Notes: a model not told the origin generated them from the sequence alone. Positions 24,919-33,851 are shown, counted from the stretch's first letter. The stretch: 50,780 nt of DNA from Acetobacteraceae bacterium (GCA_022842185.1 JALHQB010000035.1:1-50780), one strand, 5' to 3'. A program made the numbers and translations.

Positions 24919-25703
24919 TGACATACAAGGTCTATGCCCTGCGCTACGCGATGCGCGACGCGCGGCGCCATGAACACTTCATCGGCGGCGACCCGCATGA
25001 TGCGCCGATGCCGATGGACTACTTCGTCTGGGCGATGGTGAATGCGGAACGCACCGTCATCCTCGACACCGGCTTCACCGAACCGGTCGCCGCGAAGCGC
25101 AAGCGCACCTGGTTCCGCTGCCCGGTGGACAGCCTGGCGCTGCTCGGCATCGATCCCGACAGCGTCGAGGACGTGGTGATCTCGCATCTCCACTACGACC
25201 ATGTCGGCACCTTCCACAAATTCAAGAAGGCGCGCTTCCACCTGCAGGAAGCCGAGATGCACTACGCCTGCGGCCACTACATGAAGCACAAGAAGCTGCG
25301 CCATTCCTTCGAGGTCGAGGACGTCGCCGGCATCATCCGCATGACCTATGCCGACCGCGTGGAGTTTCACGACGGCGATGCGGAACTCGCACCCGGCATC
25401 ACCCTGCATGCGACCGGCGGGCATTCCGCCGGGCTGCAATGCGTGCGGGTCGATACCGAACGCGGCCAGGTCGTGCTCGCCTCCGACGTCTCGCATTTCT
25501 ACGAGAACATGGAGACCGGGCGCGGCTTCACCACGCTGTTCCACCTGGGCGGCATGCTGGATGGCTTCGACAGACTGCGTGCCTTGGCGCCGTCACCGCG
25601 CCACATCGTTCCCGGGCATGACCCGGAGGTGATGCGGCGCTATCCCGCCGTGAAGGGGCTGGAGGGCATCGCGGTGGAACTGCACCGCGATCCCATCGAT
25701 TAG
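24918..25703 (+). CDS. Metallo-beta-lactamase-fold hydrolase, N-acyl homoserine lactonase-like
   Basis: 261 aa with the lactonase-type motif SHLHYDHVG (His90, His92, Asp94, His95). Other metal-ligand positions are HATGGHSAG, LASDVSHFY and IVPGHDP. The DYFVWAMVNAERTVILDTGF beginning is typical of the AhlD/AttM-like lactonase group. The ATG shares a base with the dehydrogenase stop (TGATG). In this operon a catabolic lactone rather than a quorum signal is likelier, as no LuxI/LuxR gene is present. It is the last gene of the run, followed by palindromic repeat copy C. Confidence 0.86.
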   Translation: MTYKVYALRYAMRDARRHEHFIGGDPHDAPMPMDYFVWAMVNAERTVILDTGFTEPVAAKRKRTWFRCPVDSLALLGIDPDSVEDVVISHLHYDHVGTFHKFKKARFHLQEAEMHYACGHYMKHKKLRHSFEVEDVAGIIRMTYADRVEFHDGDAELAPGITLHATGGHSAGLQCVRVDTERGQVVLASDVSHFYENMETGRGFTTLFHLGGMLDGFDRLRALAPSPRHIVPGHDPEVMRRYPAVKGLEGIAVELHRDPID

Positions 25704-25732
25704 AAACGCTTTGTTTGCTCGAGCATCGTCTC

Positions 25733-25758
25733 GCGCCTGACGGGGTCCGGTCAGGCGC
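25733..25758. repeat. Palindromic intergenic repeat, copy C
   Basis: Perfect 9-bp stem GCGCCTGAC/GTCAGGCGC with an 8-base loop (GGGGTCCG), followed by GATCGCGC. It sits between the converging stops of the lactonase-like gene (25703) and glpD (25832). The stem and flanks match copies A and B at 12616 and 12681 with paired substitutions. Confidence 0.8.
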
Positions 25759-25831
25759 GATCGCGCTCTGACGCCAATTTTCATCGCGTGAGACAGACCT
25801 CCGGGGCGTCCGCACCTGCGGCCATCACGCT

Positions 25832-27313
25832 CTACCCCAGGCGCGCGGCCAACGCATCCCGCTCGGCCGCCGTCATGTGCAGGCCGAGCTTCGACCGCCG
25901 CCACAGCACGTCCTCGGCGGTGCGCGCCCATTCGTGCCGCTGCATCCAGGCGACTTCGCGTTCGCGCAGCCCGCCGCCGAGCGGCGCACCAAGCCCGTCC
26001 AGCGACGTCGCGCCATCCAGCATGAGGTCCAGCTCCGAGCCATAGGCCCGCACCATCCGCCGCAGCATCGCCGGCGGCAGCCAGGGATGCCGCCGCGCCG
26101 CATCGGCTTCGAAGGCGGCCAGCCCGCCAGGGCCAAGATCGCCGCCCGGCAGCGTCGCCGTCGCCGTCCAGGGCGTGCCGGGCTCGCGCCCCGCCGCCTT
26201 GGCGATGTGCCCGATGGCTTCTTCCGCCAACCGGCGATAGGTGGTGATCTTGCCACCCAGCACGGACAGCAGCGGGGCGCCGGCCGCCGCGTCCATCTCC
26301 AGCACATAGTCGCGCGTGACGGACGACGCGTTGGACGACCCGTCATCATACAGCGGCCGCACGCCGGAATAGGTCCAGACCACATCCTCGGGCCGCGGTG
26401 CGTGACGGAACTGCTGCCCGACCGCGGCGCAGAGATAGGCGATCTCCTCCGCCGAGGCGTGCACCTGCCGCGCATCGCCCTCATACGGCACGTCGGTGGT
26501 GCCGATCAGGGAGAACTGCCCCTCATAGGGGATGACGAACACCACGCGGCGATCGTCGTTCTGCAACAGATAGGCCTGCGCCCCGTCATGCAGGGCCGGG
26601 ACGATGATGTGGCTGCCCTTGATCAGCCGGACATGGCCACGCGGCGTCTGCGCGGCCATCTCGAAGGCATCCATCACCCAGGGGCCGGCCGCGTTCACCA
26701 GCGTGCGGGCGCGCAGCACATCACGCGTGCCATCGGCCGCTTGCGTCGTCACCTCCCAATGGTCGGCGTGGCGGCGTGTGCCGACCATGGCGGTGCGTGT
26801 GCGCACATCGGCCCCGCGCGCGGCGGCGTCGCGGGCATTCAGCAGCACCAGCCGCGCATCCTCGACCCAGCAATCGGAATAGGCGAAGGCGTTGGTGATC
26901 TGCGGATCGAGCGGCGCGCCGAAGGGATGGGCGCGGCAGTCGATGGCTTCATGCGCCGGCAGGCTGATCCGCCGCGCGAGCTGGTCGTACAGGAACAGCC
27001 CGGCGCGGATCATCCAGCGCGGGCGCATCTCTGGCCGATGCGGCAGCACGAAGCGCATCGGCCAGACGATGTGCGGCGCGATCCGCAGCATCACCTCGCG
27101 CTCCGCCAGGGCTTCGCGTACCAGCCGGAATTCGTAGTTCTCCAGGTACCGCAACCCGCCATGGATCAGCTTGGTCGAGGATGAGGAGGTGGCACTCGCC
27201 AGATCCGCGCGTTCCAGCAGGCAGACGGAAAATCCCCGACCCGCCGCATCGCGTGCGATACCGCAACCATTGATGCCGCCGCCGACGACGATAATGTCGA
27301 ACTGCTTGTCCAT
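25832..27313 (-). CDS. glpD: FAD-dependent glycerol-3-phosphate dehydrogenase
   Basis: 493 aa, membrane-associated respiratory enzyme oxidising sn-glycerol 3-phosphate to dihydroxyacetone phosphate and passing electrons to quinone. The FAD-binding Rossmann motif DIIVVGGGINGCGIARDAAGRG lies at residues 6-27. SSTKLIHGGLRYLENYEF, GSHIIVPAL, FVIPYEGQFSLIGTTDV, YSGVRPLYDD and SVLGGKITTYRRLAEEA are family signatures. The C-terminal GlpD domain is present to the end. The ATG at 27313 is chosen as the start of the FAD fold; upstream frame is non-homologous. No glpK, glpF or glpR lies next to it in the window. Confidence 0.95.
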   Translation of the reverse strand: MDKQFDIIVVGGGINGCGIARDAAGRGFSVCLLERADLASATSSSSTKLIHGGLRYLENYEFRLVREALAEREVMLRIAPHIVWPMRFVLPHRPEMRPRWMIRAGLFLYDQLARRISLPAHEAIDCRAHPFGAPLDPQITNAFAYSDCWVEDARLVLLNARDAAARGADVRTRTAMVGTRRHADHWEVTTQAADGTRDVLRARTLVNAAGPWVMDAFEMAAQTPRGHVRLIKGSHIIVPALHDGAQAYLLQNDDRRVVFVIPYEGQFSLIGTTDVPYEGDARQVHASAEEIAYLCAAVGQQFRHAPRPEDVVWTYSGVRPLYDDGSSNASSVTRDYVLEMDAAAGAPLLSVLGGKITTYRRLAEEAIGHIAKAAGREPGTPWTATATLPGGDLGPGGLAAFEADAARRHPWLPPAMLRRMVRAYGSELDLMLDGATSLDGLGAPLGGGLREREVAWMQRHEWARTAEDVLWRRSKLGLHMTAAERDALAARLG

Positions 27314-27402
27314 GCCGCACCGTGATACCAACCCAGGCGGCGCGGCGGAATGACAATCGCGGCCACCTTCACGGGCGCGCGTTTCCGGGCGATGGTCGCG
27401 CC

Positions 27403-29031
27403 ATGTCGGATGCTGCACGGATCACGGGCGACCGCCTCACTGCGGCGGACCATCTTCTTCACGCGCTGGCGCGGCGTGGCACGCGCCGGATCTGGGGGGT
27501 GCCGGGCGGTGGGTCCTCGTTGGACCTGATCGCCGGGGCGGCGCCGGCGGGACTCGAATTCATCCTGTGCCGCCATGAAGGTTCGGCCGCGATGATGGCG
27601 GTGGCCGATGCGGAATTGACCGGCGCGCCGGGCGTGGTGCTGACCACCAAGGGGCCGGGGCTGATGAATGCGGTGAACGGCCTGGCCTGCGCCACGGCGG
27701 AACGTGCGCCGGTGCTGCTGGTCTCGGATGGCTTCACACCGGCGCAAGTGGCGTACATCACGCACCAGGTCTTCGACCAGCGCGCCGCGACGGCGGCGGT
27801 GGTGAAGGCCTATGGCCGGGCCGAAGGTGATGCGGCCGATGAGATCGCGGCACTTCTCGATACCGCCTGCGCCGACCCCGCGGGCGCCGTGCATCTGGAC
27901 CTGACCTCGGCGGCGGCGAAGCGCCTGTCCTCCGCCTCAGCGCCGCCGCCGGCTGCCATGCCCACCGCGCCCGACGTGTCCGCCATTCGTGCGCTGGTTG
28001 CGGCGTCACGCCGGCCGGTGATCGTCGCCGGCCTGGAAGCCACGCGCGGCGATGCCGCGGCCGCATTGCGCACGCTGGTCGCCGCGCTCGGCTGCCCGGT
28101 GCTGACCACCTACAAGGCGAAGGGCGTGGTAAGGGACGATGACGCGCACACCGTCGGCCTGTTCACCGGCGGGTCGCTGGAAGCCGCCTGCATCGGGGAT
28201 GCTGACCTGATCCTGCTGGTCGGCCTCGATCCGGTGGAACTCATCCTCCAGCCATGGCGCTACACGATCCCGGTTGCGGAACTCGCGGAACGCGCGTTCC
28301 CGATCCACTACGTCACCCCCGTCGCGACAGCACATGGCCCGCTGGCCGCGGGTATCGCCGCGCTGGCCGAAGTCGCCGTCCGATCGGACTGGACGCCCGC
28401 CCAAATCGCCGCCCACCGCGACGCCATGCGCGCCGCGCTCGCCTGGCCGGATGGCGGTGCCGGCGTTGCCCCGCCGCGCATCGTCGAACTGGCGGCGGAA
28501 GCGGCGGCGCGGTCAGGCCGCCACCCCTGCGCGACCGTCGACGCCGGCGCGCATATGTTCTCCGCCACCGCCTTCTGGCCCTGCCATGCGCCGCGCGACC
28601 TGCTGATATCGAACGGCCTCGCCACCATGGGTTTCGCGCTGCCGGCGGGGATTGCCGCCGCGCTGCACGACCCGGCGCGCGGCGCGGTCGCCTTCACCGG
28701 CGATGGCGGGCTGATGATGTGCCTCGCCGAACTGGCCACCGCCGTGGAACGCCGCGCGCGGCTGGTCACCATCGTGTTCAACGATGGCGCGCTGTCGCTG
28801 ATCGACGTGAAGCAACAGCAGCGGCAACTCCCGCCCGAAGGCGTCCGCTGGGGCCGCGCCGATTTCGCCACGGTTGCGGAAGGCCTCGGCGCCGCAGGCT
28901 TCCGCGCGGCCGATGAAGCCACGCTCGCCGAAGCGCTCGACGCCGCCTTCGCCCTCGATGGCCCCGCGCTGATCGACGTGCAGGTCGATCCCGCCGGCTA
29001 TGCACAGCAACTCCAGGCCATGCGTGGCTGA
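27403..29031 (+). CDS. Thiamine-diphosphate enzyme, acetolactate synthase-like
   Basis: 542 aa with the three-domain ThDP layout. The N-terminal PYR domain carries the cofactor-activating Glu59 in ILCRHEGSAAMMA. A central nucleotide-like domain follows. The C-terminal PP domain has the GDG motif at residues 433-435 (FTGDGGLMM) followed by VFNDGALSL. Members decarboxylate 2-oxo acids (acetolactate synthase, benzoylformate decarboxylase, sulfopyruvate or phosphonopyruvate decarboxylases). No ilvN small subunit is next to it, which argues against a branched-chain biosynthetic role. It diverges from glpD and is followed by hyuB after 12 bases, so the three genes likely form an operon. Confidence 0.87.
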   Translation: MSDAARITGDRLTAADHLLHALARRGTRRIWGVPGGGSSLDLIAGAAPAGLEFILCRHEGSAAMMAVADAELTGAPGVVLTTKGPGLMNAVNGLACATAERAPVLLVSDGFTPAQVAYITHQVFDQRAATAAVVKAYGRAEGDAADEIAALLDTACADPAGAVHLDLTSAAAKRLSSASAPPPAAMPTAPDVSAIRALVAASRRPVIVAGLEATRGDAAAALRTLVAALGCPVLTTYKAKGVVRDDDAHTVGLFTGGSLEAACIGDADLILLVGLDPVELILQPWRYTIPVAELAERAFPIHYVTPVATAHGPLAAGIAALAEVAVRSDWTPAQIAAHRDAMRAALAWPDGGAGVAPPRIVELAAEAAARSGRHPCATVDAGAHMFSATAFWPCHAPRDLLISNGLATMGFALPAGIAAALHDPARGAVAFTGDGGLMMCLAELATAVERRARLVTIVFNDGALSLIDVKQQQRQLPPEGVRWGRADFATVAEGLGAAGFRAADEATLAEALDAAFALDGPALIDVQVDPAGYAQQLQAMRG

Positions 29032-29043
29032 GGACCTGACACG

Positions 29044-30666
29044 ATGAGCGATTTCTCCGCCCTGCGCCTGGGTTCCGCCTGGCGTCGCATCGCCGGTCTG
29101 ATGGATGAGGCAGCGCAGGATTTCGTCCGCACCTCCTTCTCCTCCGTCGTGCGCGACAATTGGGATCTGGCGATCGGGCTGATGGACAGCGCGGGGCGGC
29201 AATTCGCGCAATCCTCGCGCTCCGTCCCGTCCTTCGTCGGCACCATGCCGGTGACGCTCGGCCACATGCTGGCGCGCATCCCGCGCGAAAGCCTGCGCCC
29301 CGGCGACGTGCTGATCAGCAATGACGGCTACCTCGGCACCGGACATCTGAACGACATCACCACCATCCGGCCGATCTTCCGCGACGGCCGCATCGCCGCC
29401 TGGATCGGCGGCACCTTCCATTCCACCGACATCGGCGGCGCGCCATCCGTCGAGGCACGCGATTCCTGGGAAGAAGGCCTCACCATCCCGATTGCCCGCA
29501 TCCTGAAGGGCGGTGTCGAGAATGAGGACGTCATCGCCTTCCTCGAAGCCAATCTGCGCCAGCCGGATGAGACACTGGGCGACATCCGCGCGCTGTTCGC
29601 GGTGTACGAGCAGGCCGAGGCGCGACTGTTCCGGATCGTCACCGAGGAAGGCATCGGCGACCTTGATGCGCTGGCTGCCGAGATCTTCTCGCGCTCCGAG
29701 CGCAGCATGCGTCAGGCCATCACCGCCGTGCCGGATGGCGAGGTGTTCGACCAGGTCACCGCCGATGGCTTCGAGCATCCGGTGACGATCCGCCTGCGCC
29801 TCGCGGTGAAGGGCGATGCGCTGACGCTTGATTTCACCGGCACCGATCCGCAGATCGCCCGGCCGGTGAACTCGCCGCTGAACTTCTCCCGTGCCTACAG
29901 CCATTACGCGGTGAAATGCGCCTTCGATCCGGAGACGCCGAACAACGATGGCTGCTTCCGCCCGATCAGCCTGATCGCGCCGGAAGGGTCCATCGTGAAT
30001 CCACGCCGCCCCGCGCCGGTCTGGGGGCGGCATCTGACGGGGCACTATCTGCCGATCCTGGTCCTGGCCGCCCTGGGCAAACTGATCCCAGACCGCGTCA
30101 TCGCTGAATGCGGCAGCCCGTTGTGGAATTGCTATTTCACCGGCGAACACGCCGACGGTCGCCGCTACGTCCGGATGTTCTTCATGAATGGCGGCCATGG
30201 CGCGCTGCCGATGCGCGACGGCCCGGCCTGCCTGTCCTTCCCGTCCAACGTCGCGACGCAGCCTGTCGAGCAATTCGAGAATGCGGTGCCCATGCTGATC
30301 ACCGAGAAGTCGCTCATCCCCGATTCCGGCGGCGCCGGGCGGATGCGCGGCGGCCTGTCCCAACGCCTGAGCTTCGAGGCCACCGGTCCCAACCCCGTCA
30401 CCGTCACCTATCGCCATGAACGTGTGCAGCATCCACCGCGCGGATTGCTCGGCGGCCTGGCCGGCACCGGCGGGCGCGACCTGGTGAATGGCGCGAAGGT
30501 GCCTGCCAAGGCGCGCATCACGCTGGCCCCCGGCGATCGCATCACCTTCGAAACACCGGGCGGCGGCGGCATGGGGCCGCCCGCCGAACGCGATCCCGCC
30601 GCTCTGGCGCGCGACCTGGCTGAAGGCTACGTCACCGAGGCTGGCGCCAAGGCGTACCGCGCATGA
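29044..30666 (+). CDS. hyuB: Hydantoinase B / 5-oxoprolinase family protein
   Basis: 540 aa HyuB-family subunit. Blocks seen are AQDFVRTSFSSVVRDNWDLA, ISNDGYLGTGHLNDITTI, GTFHSTDIGGAPS and TPNNDGCFRPISLIAPEGS. Also present are the glycine-rich GGAGRMRGGLSQR and the C-terminal ERITFETPGGGGMG-like end (DRITFETPGGGG). With HyuA it forms ATP-dependent ring-opening or carboxylating enzymes (N-methylhydantoinase, 5-oxoprolinase, acetone or acetophenone carboxylase). It overlaps hyuA by four bases; the B-before-A order is notable. Confidence 0.92.
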   Translation: MSDFSALRLGSAWRRIAGLMDEAAQDFVRTSFSSVVRDNWDLAIGLMDSAGRQFAQSSRSVPSFVGTMPVTLGHMLARIPRESLRPGDVLISNDGYLGTGHLNDITTIRPIFRDGRIAAWIGGTFHSTDIGGAPSVEARDSWEEGLTIPIARILKGGVENEDVIAFLEANLRQPDETLGDIRALFAVYEQAEARLFRIVTEEGIGDLDALAAEIFSRSERSMRQAITAVPDGEVFDQVTADGFEHPVTIRLRLAVKGDALTLDFTGTDPQIARPVNSPLNFSRAYSHYAVKCAFDPETPNNDGCFRPISLIAPEGSIVNPRRPAPVWGRHLTGHYLPILVLAALGKLIPDRVIAECGSPLWNCYFTGEHADGRRYVRMFFMNGGHGALPMRDGPACLSFPSNVATQPVEQFENAVPMLITEKSLIPDSGGAGRMRGGLSQRLSFEATGPNPVTVTYRHERVQHPPRGLLGGLAGTGGRDLVNGAKVPAKARITLAPGDRITFETPGGGGMGPPAERDPAALARDLAEGYVTEAGAKAYRA

Positions 30667-32747
30667 CCGCCGCACCGTTTCGCATCGGCGTCGATATCGG
30701 CGGCACCTTCACCGATTTCGTGATGCTCGACACGCGCGACGGTTCGCTCCGCAACGGCAAGGTGCTGACCACGCCGCACGCGCCCGAACAGGCGGTGCTG
30801 GCCGGCATCCGCCAGTTGCTGGATGCGCATGGCGTCGCGCCCGCCGCGGTCGCGCACGTCATTCACGGCACCACGCTGGTCGCCAATGCGTTGATCGAAC
30901 GCCGTGGCGTGCCGACCGGCCTGATCACCACCGCCGGCTTCCGCGATATCGTCGAGATCGGCACGGAACTGCGGCACGACACCTACGACCTGTTCATGCG
31001 CGTGCCGCCGCCGCTGGTGCCGCGCAGCCGCCGCGTGGAGGTCGCCGAACGCATCCTGCCCGATGGGTCCATCCGTACGCCGCTCGATGAACCCGCCGCG
31101 CGCGACGCCGTGCGCGCCCTGGCCGCCGATGGCGTGCAGGCGGTCGCCGTCTGCCTGCTGCACGCCTTCCGCAACCCGGTGCATGAACGACGCCTGGCGC
31201 AGATCATCGCCGAGGAAGCGCCCGGCCTGACGCTCTGTCTGTCATCGGATGTGGTGCCGGAAATCGGCGAGTACGAACGCGCCTCGACCACCATCTGCAA
31301 CGCCTATGTGCTGCCGGTCTTCCAGACCTATCTCACGCGGCTTGGCGACGGGCTGCGCGGGCTTGGTCTGTCCGGCCCGCTGTACCTGATGCTGTCCGAT
31401 GGCGGCACGGTGGGGGAGGCGACCGCCGCGCGCCACCCGATCCGCCTGGTGCAATCCGGCCCGGCCGGCGGCGTGCGCGCCACCGCGCTGTATGGCGTGG
31501 GTGCGGGCGCGCCCGACATATTGTGCTTCGACATGGGCGGCACCACCGCCAAGGCCTGCCTGATCGAAGGCGGGGAGCCGCTGCGCAGCCTGGATTTCGA
31601 GGTTGCCCGCGTCGATCGCTTCCGCAAGGGCAGCGGCCTGCCGCTGAAGGTGCCGGTGATCGAGATGATCGAGATCGGCGCCGGCGGCGGCTCCATCGCG
31701 CAGGTGGATCGCCTCGGCCTGATCCAGGTGGGGCCCGAAAGCGCGTCCTCCGACCCCGGCCCGGCCTGCTATGGCCTGGGCGGCACGCGGCCGACCGTGA
31801 CGGATGCCGACCTGATCCTCGGCTACCTTGGTGCTGGGTCGTTTCTCGGCGGCGACATGCGGCTGGATGTCGCGGCGGCGGAAGCGGCGGTGCGCGAGCA
31901 CCTCGCCGAACCGCTCGGCCTGTCCGTGGTGGACGCCGCCTGGGCGCTGCATGAAACGGTCAATGGCAACATGGCCCAGGCCGCCGCGATCCATGCCACC
32001 GAGAAGGCGCGGCGGATAGAATCCTTCACCATGATCCCGATCGGCGGCGCCGGTCCCGTCCATGCCGCGCAGGTCTGCCGGAAACTGGGCATCCCGCGGC
32101 TGATCGCACCGGCCGGGGCAGGGGTGGCCTCGGCCTTCGGCTTCCTCGCCTCGCCGATTTCCTTCGCCTTCGTGCGCGGCTGGGTGGCGCCCTTGGCGAC
32201 ACTGGACTTCGACGCGTTGTGCGCCATGGTCGCGGGCCTGGAAGCCGATGGGCTGCGCCTGTTGGCGGAAGCGGATGTCGGCCCCGGGGCCGCGACGCGC
32301 ACGGTGATCGGCGCGCTGCGGTATGCCGGCCAAGGCTTCCAGGTGGAGACCGAAATCCCAGCCGCGATCCTGTCCGCCGGCGACCGCGACGCCCTGCGCG
32401 CCGCCTTCGAGACCCGCTATCAGCAGCAATATGGGCGCACCGAACCGGGCTTGCCGGTGGAATGCGTGTCCTGGCAGGTCATCCTGTCCGGGCCGGTGCC
32501 GGCGCTCTCGCTCCGTGCGCCGGAGGCGGCGGTGGGGAGCGTTGATTCGCGCAGCCGGCGGGCATGGTTCCCCGAAGCCGGCGGCTTTGTGGACACACCC
32601 GTCATCGACCGCACCACGCTGCGCCCCGGGGACCGGATCACCGGGCCGGCGCTGGTGGAGGAACGGGAGAGCACGCTGGTCCTGCCGCCAGGGACGGAAG
32701 CAGTCTGCGATGCGGGGCTGAACCTGGTGGTGACGCTGGAAGGGTGA
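30663..32747 (+). CDS. hyuA: Hydantoinase A / 5-oxoprolinase family protein
   Basis: 694 aa. The ATPase core has two phosphate-binding motifs, GVDIGGTFTDFVML (N-terminal) and CFDMGGTTAKACLI (about residue 290). HGTTLVANALIERRG, QSGPAGGVRATALYG and the MIPIGGAGPVHAAQVCRKLG block are also typical. The C-terminal domain is complete. It pairs with HyuB to hydrolyse or carboxylate a cyclic amide or ketone with ATP. Linkage to a ThDP enzyme suggests a pathway generating or using a 2-oxo acid; substrate unassigned. The stop is followed immediately by hairpin repeats. Confidence 0.93.
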   Translation: MTAAPFRIGVDIGGTFTDFVMLDTRDGSLRNGKVLTTPHAPEQAVLAGIRQLLDAHGVAPAAVAHVIHGTTLVANALIERRGVPTGLITTAGFRDIVEIGTELRHDTYDLFMRVPPPLVPRSRRVEVAERILPDGSIRTPLDEPAARDAVRALAADGVQAVAVCLLHAFRNPVHERRLAQIIAEEAPGLTLCLSSDVVPEIGEYERASTTICNAYVLPVFQTYLTRLGDGLRGLGLSGPLYLMLSDGGTVGEATAARHPIRLVQSGPAGGVRATALYGVGAGAPDILCFDMGGTTAKACLIEGGEPLRSLDFEVARVDRFRKGSGLPLKVPVIEMIEIGAGGGSIAQVDRLGLIQVGPESASSDPGPACYGLGGTRPTVTDADLILGYLGAGSFLGGDMRLDVAAAEAAVREHLAEPLGLSVVDAAWALHETVNGNMAQAAAIHATEKARRIESFTMIPIGGAGPVHAAQVCRKLGIPRLIAPAGAGVASAFGFLASPISFAFVRGWVAPLATLDFDALCAMVAGLEADGLRLLAEADVGPGAATRTVIGALRYAGQGFQVETEIPAAILSAGDRDALRAAFETRYQQQYGRTEPGLPVECVSWQVILSGPVPALSLRAPEAAVGSVDSRSRRAWFPEAGGFVDTPVIDRTTLRPGDRITGPALVEERESTLVLPPGTEAVCDAGLNLVVTLEG

Positions 32748-32748
32748 T

Positions 32749-33046
32749 GGAGGGGCGCTGCCCTTCCAAACCACCCCGCCAGGGACCAGCGGGTCCTTGG
32801 ACCGCGGGACCTTGGCGTTTGCCGCGCAGGGCGGTCCTTGCCCGTCCAACACCAGGAATAGGGCAGTAAACTTGGCACCGATCGACGGCATTCAGCACCA
32901 AAGTTGAGGTTTCCAAAGGCCTTAAGCCTTTGGTGGGGTGAGGTTTGGAGAGGGGCGACGCCCCTCTCCAATCAGCACCATCGCCCGCGCATGGGGCAAA
33001 CCACCCCGTCCGGTCGCTGGGCCACCTGGACCGCCATGTCTTGGCG
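32749..33046 (+). repeat. Compound hairpin and direct-repeat region downstream of hyuA
   Basis: No gene is seen in the 355 bases from 32748 to 33102. Three hairpins stand out: 32749-32767 (8-bp stem, 3-base loop, one G-T pair), 32913-32933 (CCAAAGGC/GCCTTTGG, 5-base loop) and 32947-32969 (perfect 10-bp stem, 3-base loop). Two degenerate copies of a roughly 50-bp unit occur in the same direction, sharing AAACCACCCCG, TGGACCG and CTTGGCG. These start at 32768/32798/32811 in copy 1 and 32998/33027/33040 in copy 2, so the internal spacing agrees to one base. The first hairpin, two bases after the hyuA stop, may act as a terminator. Confidence 0.65.
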
Positions 33047-33102
33047 CCTGGCACGGCGGACCTTGTGCGCCCCAATGGCCGTTCAGGCGCATGAGCGGAT
33101 CT

Positions 33103-33819
33103 TCACCGCCCCGGCGTGAACGCCCCCTGGCCCGGCACTGCCGCCCAGGCCGCGAAAGCCGCTGATGGCCTCAGCCGCCCGCCCCGCATCAGCCCCAGCC
33201 ACACCTCGGCCGCGCGCACGAAGGGGTTCACGCCGCGCGGCCATATGGCGAGGCTCATGGCCTCGGCGATCCGCGGTTCGGGCACGCCGATCGCATAGGC
33301 CGCCTCGATCTCGGCGGCGAGCGCCCAGCCATTGTCGAGCGCCGTCTGCGCGCCGATCAGCGCCAGCCTTGCGGCGGCCTCGTCAAGCGCCGTGCCCGCG
33401 ATCAGCGCGCGGGCGCCGGCGACGTATTCACCCGCCACGTCGAGGCCCGGCAGATGCTGCTGCCAATGCCTGGCGAGCGTGCCGTAGCGCCGCGCGCCGG
33501 CGGCCCAGGCCGCGAGGCGGAACACGGCGGCGGCCTCGGTTTCGCTGCCGCCCGTGGTCATGAAGCGGTGCAGGTGGTGTGTGCCGACCGGCTCCTCGCA
33601 GGTGACGAGGATGGCGAGCCATACGACTTCCTTCCCGTGCGGGTCCAGATGGCGGTCCTCAAGCGTCAGCGCGCGATACATCGCTTCATAGGCGGCGTGC
33701 AGTTCGGGCAGCGCTGCCGCCATCGCCCCGTGATGCGGCAGCACGTAGCCGCCGCGCTCGGCGCGGATCGCTTCAAGCCGGGCGCGCACCGCCGCGGCAT
33801 CGGGAGGGCCGGCATCCAT
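33103..33819 (-). CDS. Carboxymuconolactone decarboxylase/AhpD-fold protein
   Basis: 238 aa, about twice the single-domain CMD length, so probably two repeats of the helical fold. The core motif reads VTCEEPVGTHHLHRFMTTGGSETEAAAVFRLAAW. One cysteine is kept, but not the CxxC of AhpD peroxidases. The second half (NGWALAAEIEAAYAIGVPEPRIAEAM) repeats the pattern without cysteine. The ATG at 33819 has GGAGA eight bases upstream; the longer upstream frame is a shadow of the tctC-like gene. It diverges from that gene over 192 bases. Confidence 0.75.
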   Translation of the reverse strand: MDAGPPDAAAVRARLEAIRAERGGYVLPHHGAMAAALPELHAAYEAMYRALTLEDRHLDPHGKEVVWLAILVTCEEPVGTHHLHRFMTTGGSETEAAAVFRLAAWAAGARRYGTLARHWQQHLPGLDVAGEYVAGARALIAGTALDEAAARLALIGAQTALDNGWALAAEIEAAYAIGVPEPRIAEAMSLAIWPRGVNPFVRAAEVWLGLMRGGRLRPSAAFAAWAAVPGQGAFTPGR

Positions 33820-33851
33820 GCTTCTGTCTCCGCGTTTCGCGCTGCTTCGGC

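Noticed and set aside
24918..25703. Quorum-quenching role for the AHL-lactonase-like protein
   Set aside because: Motif alone cannot separate AHL from other lactones; the operon is catabolic and no luxI/luxR gene is present.
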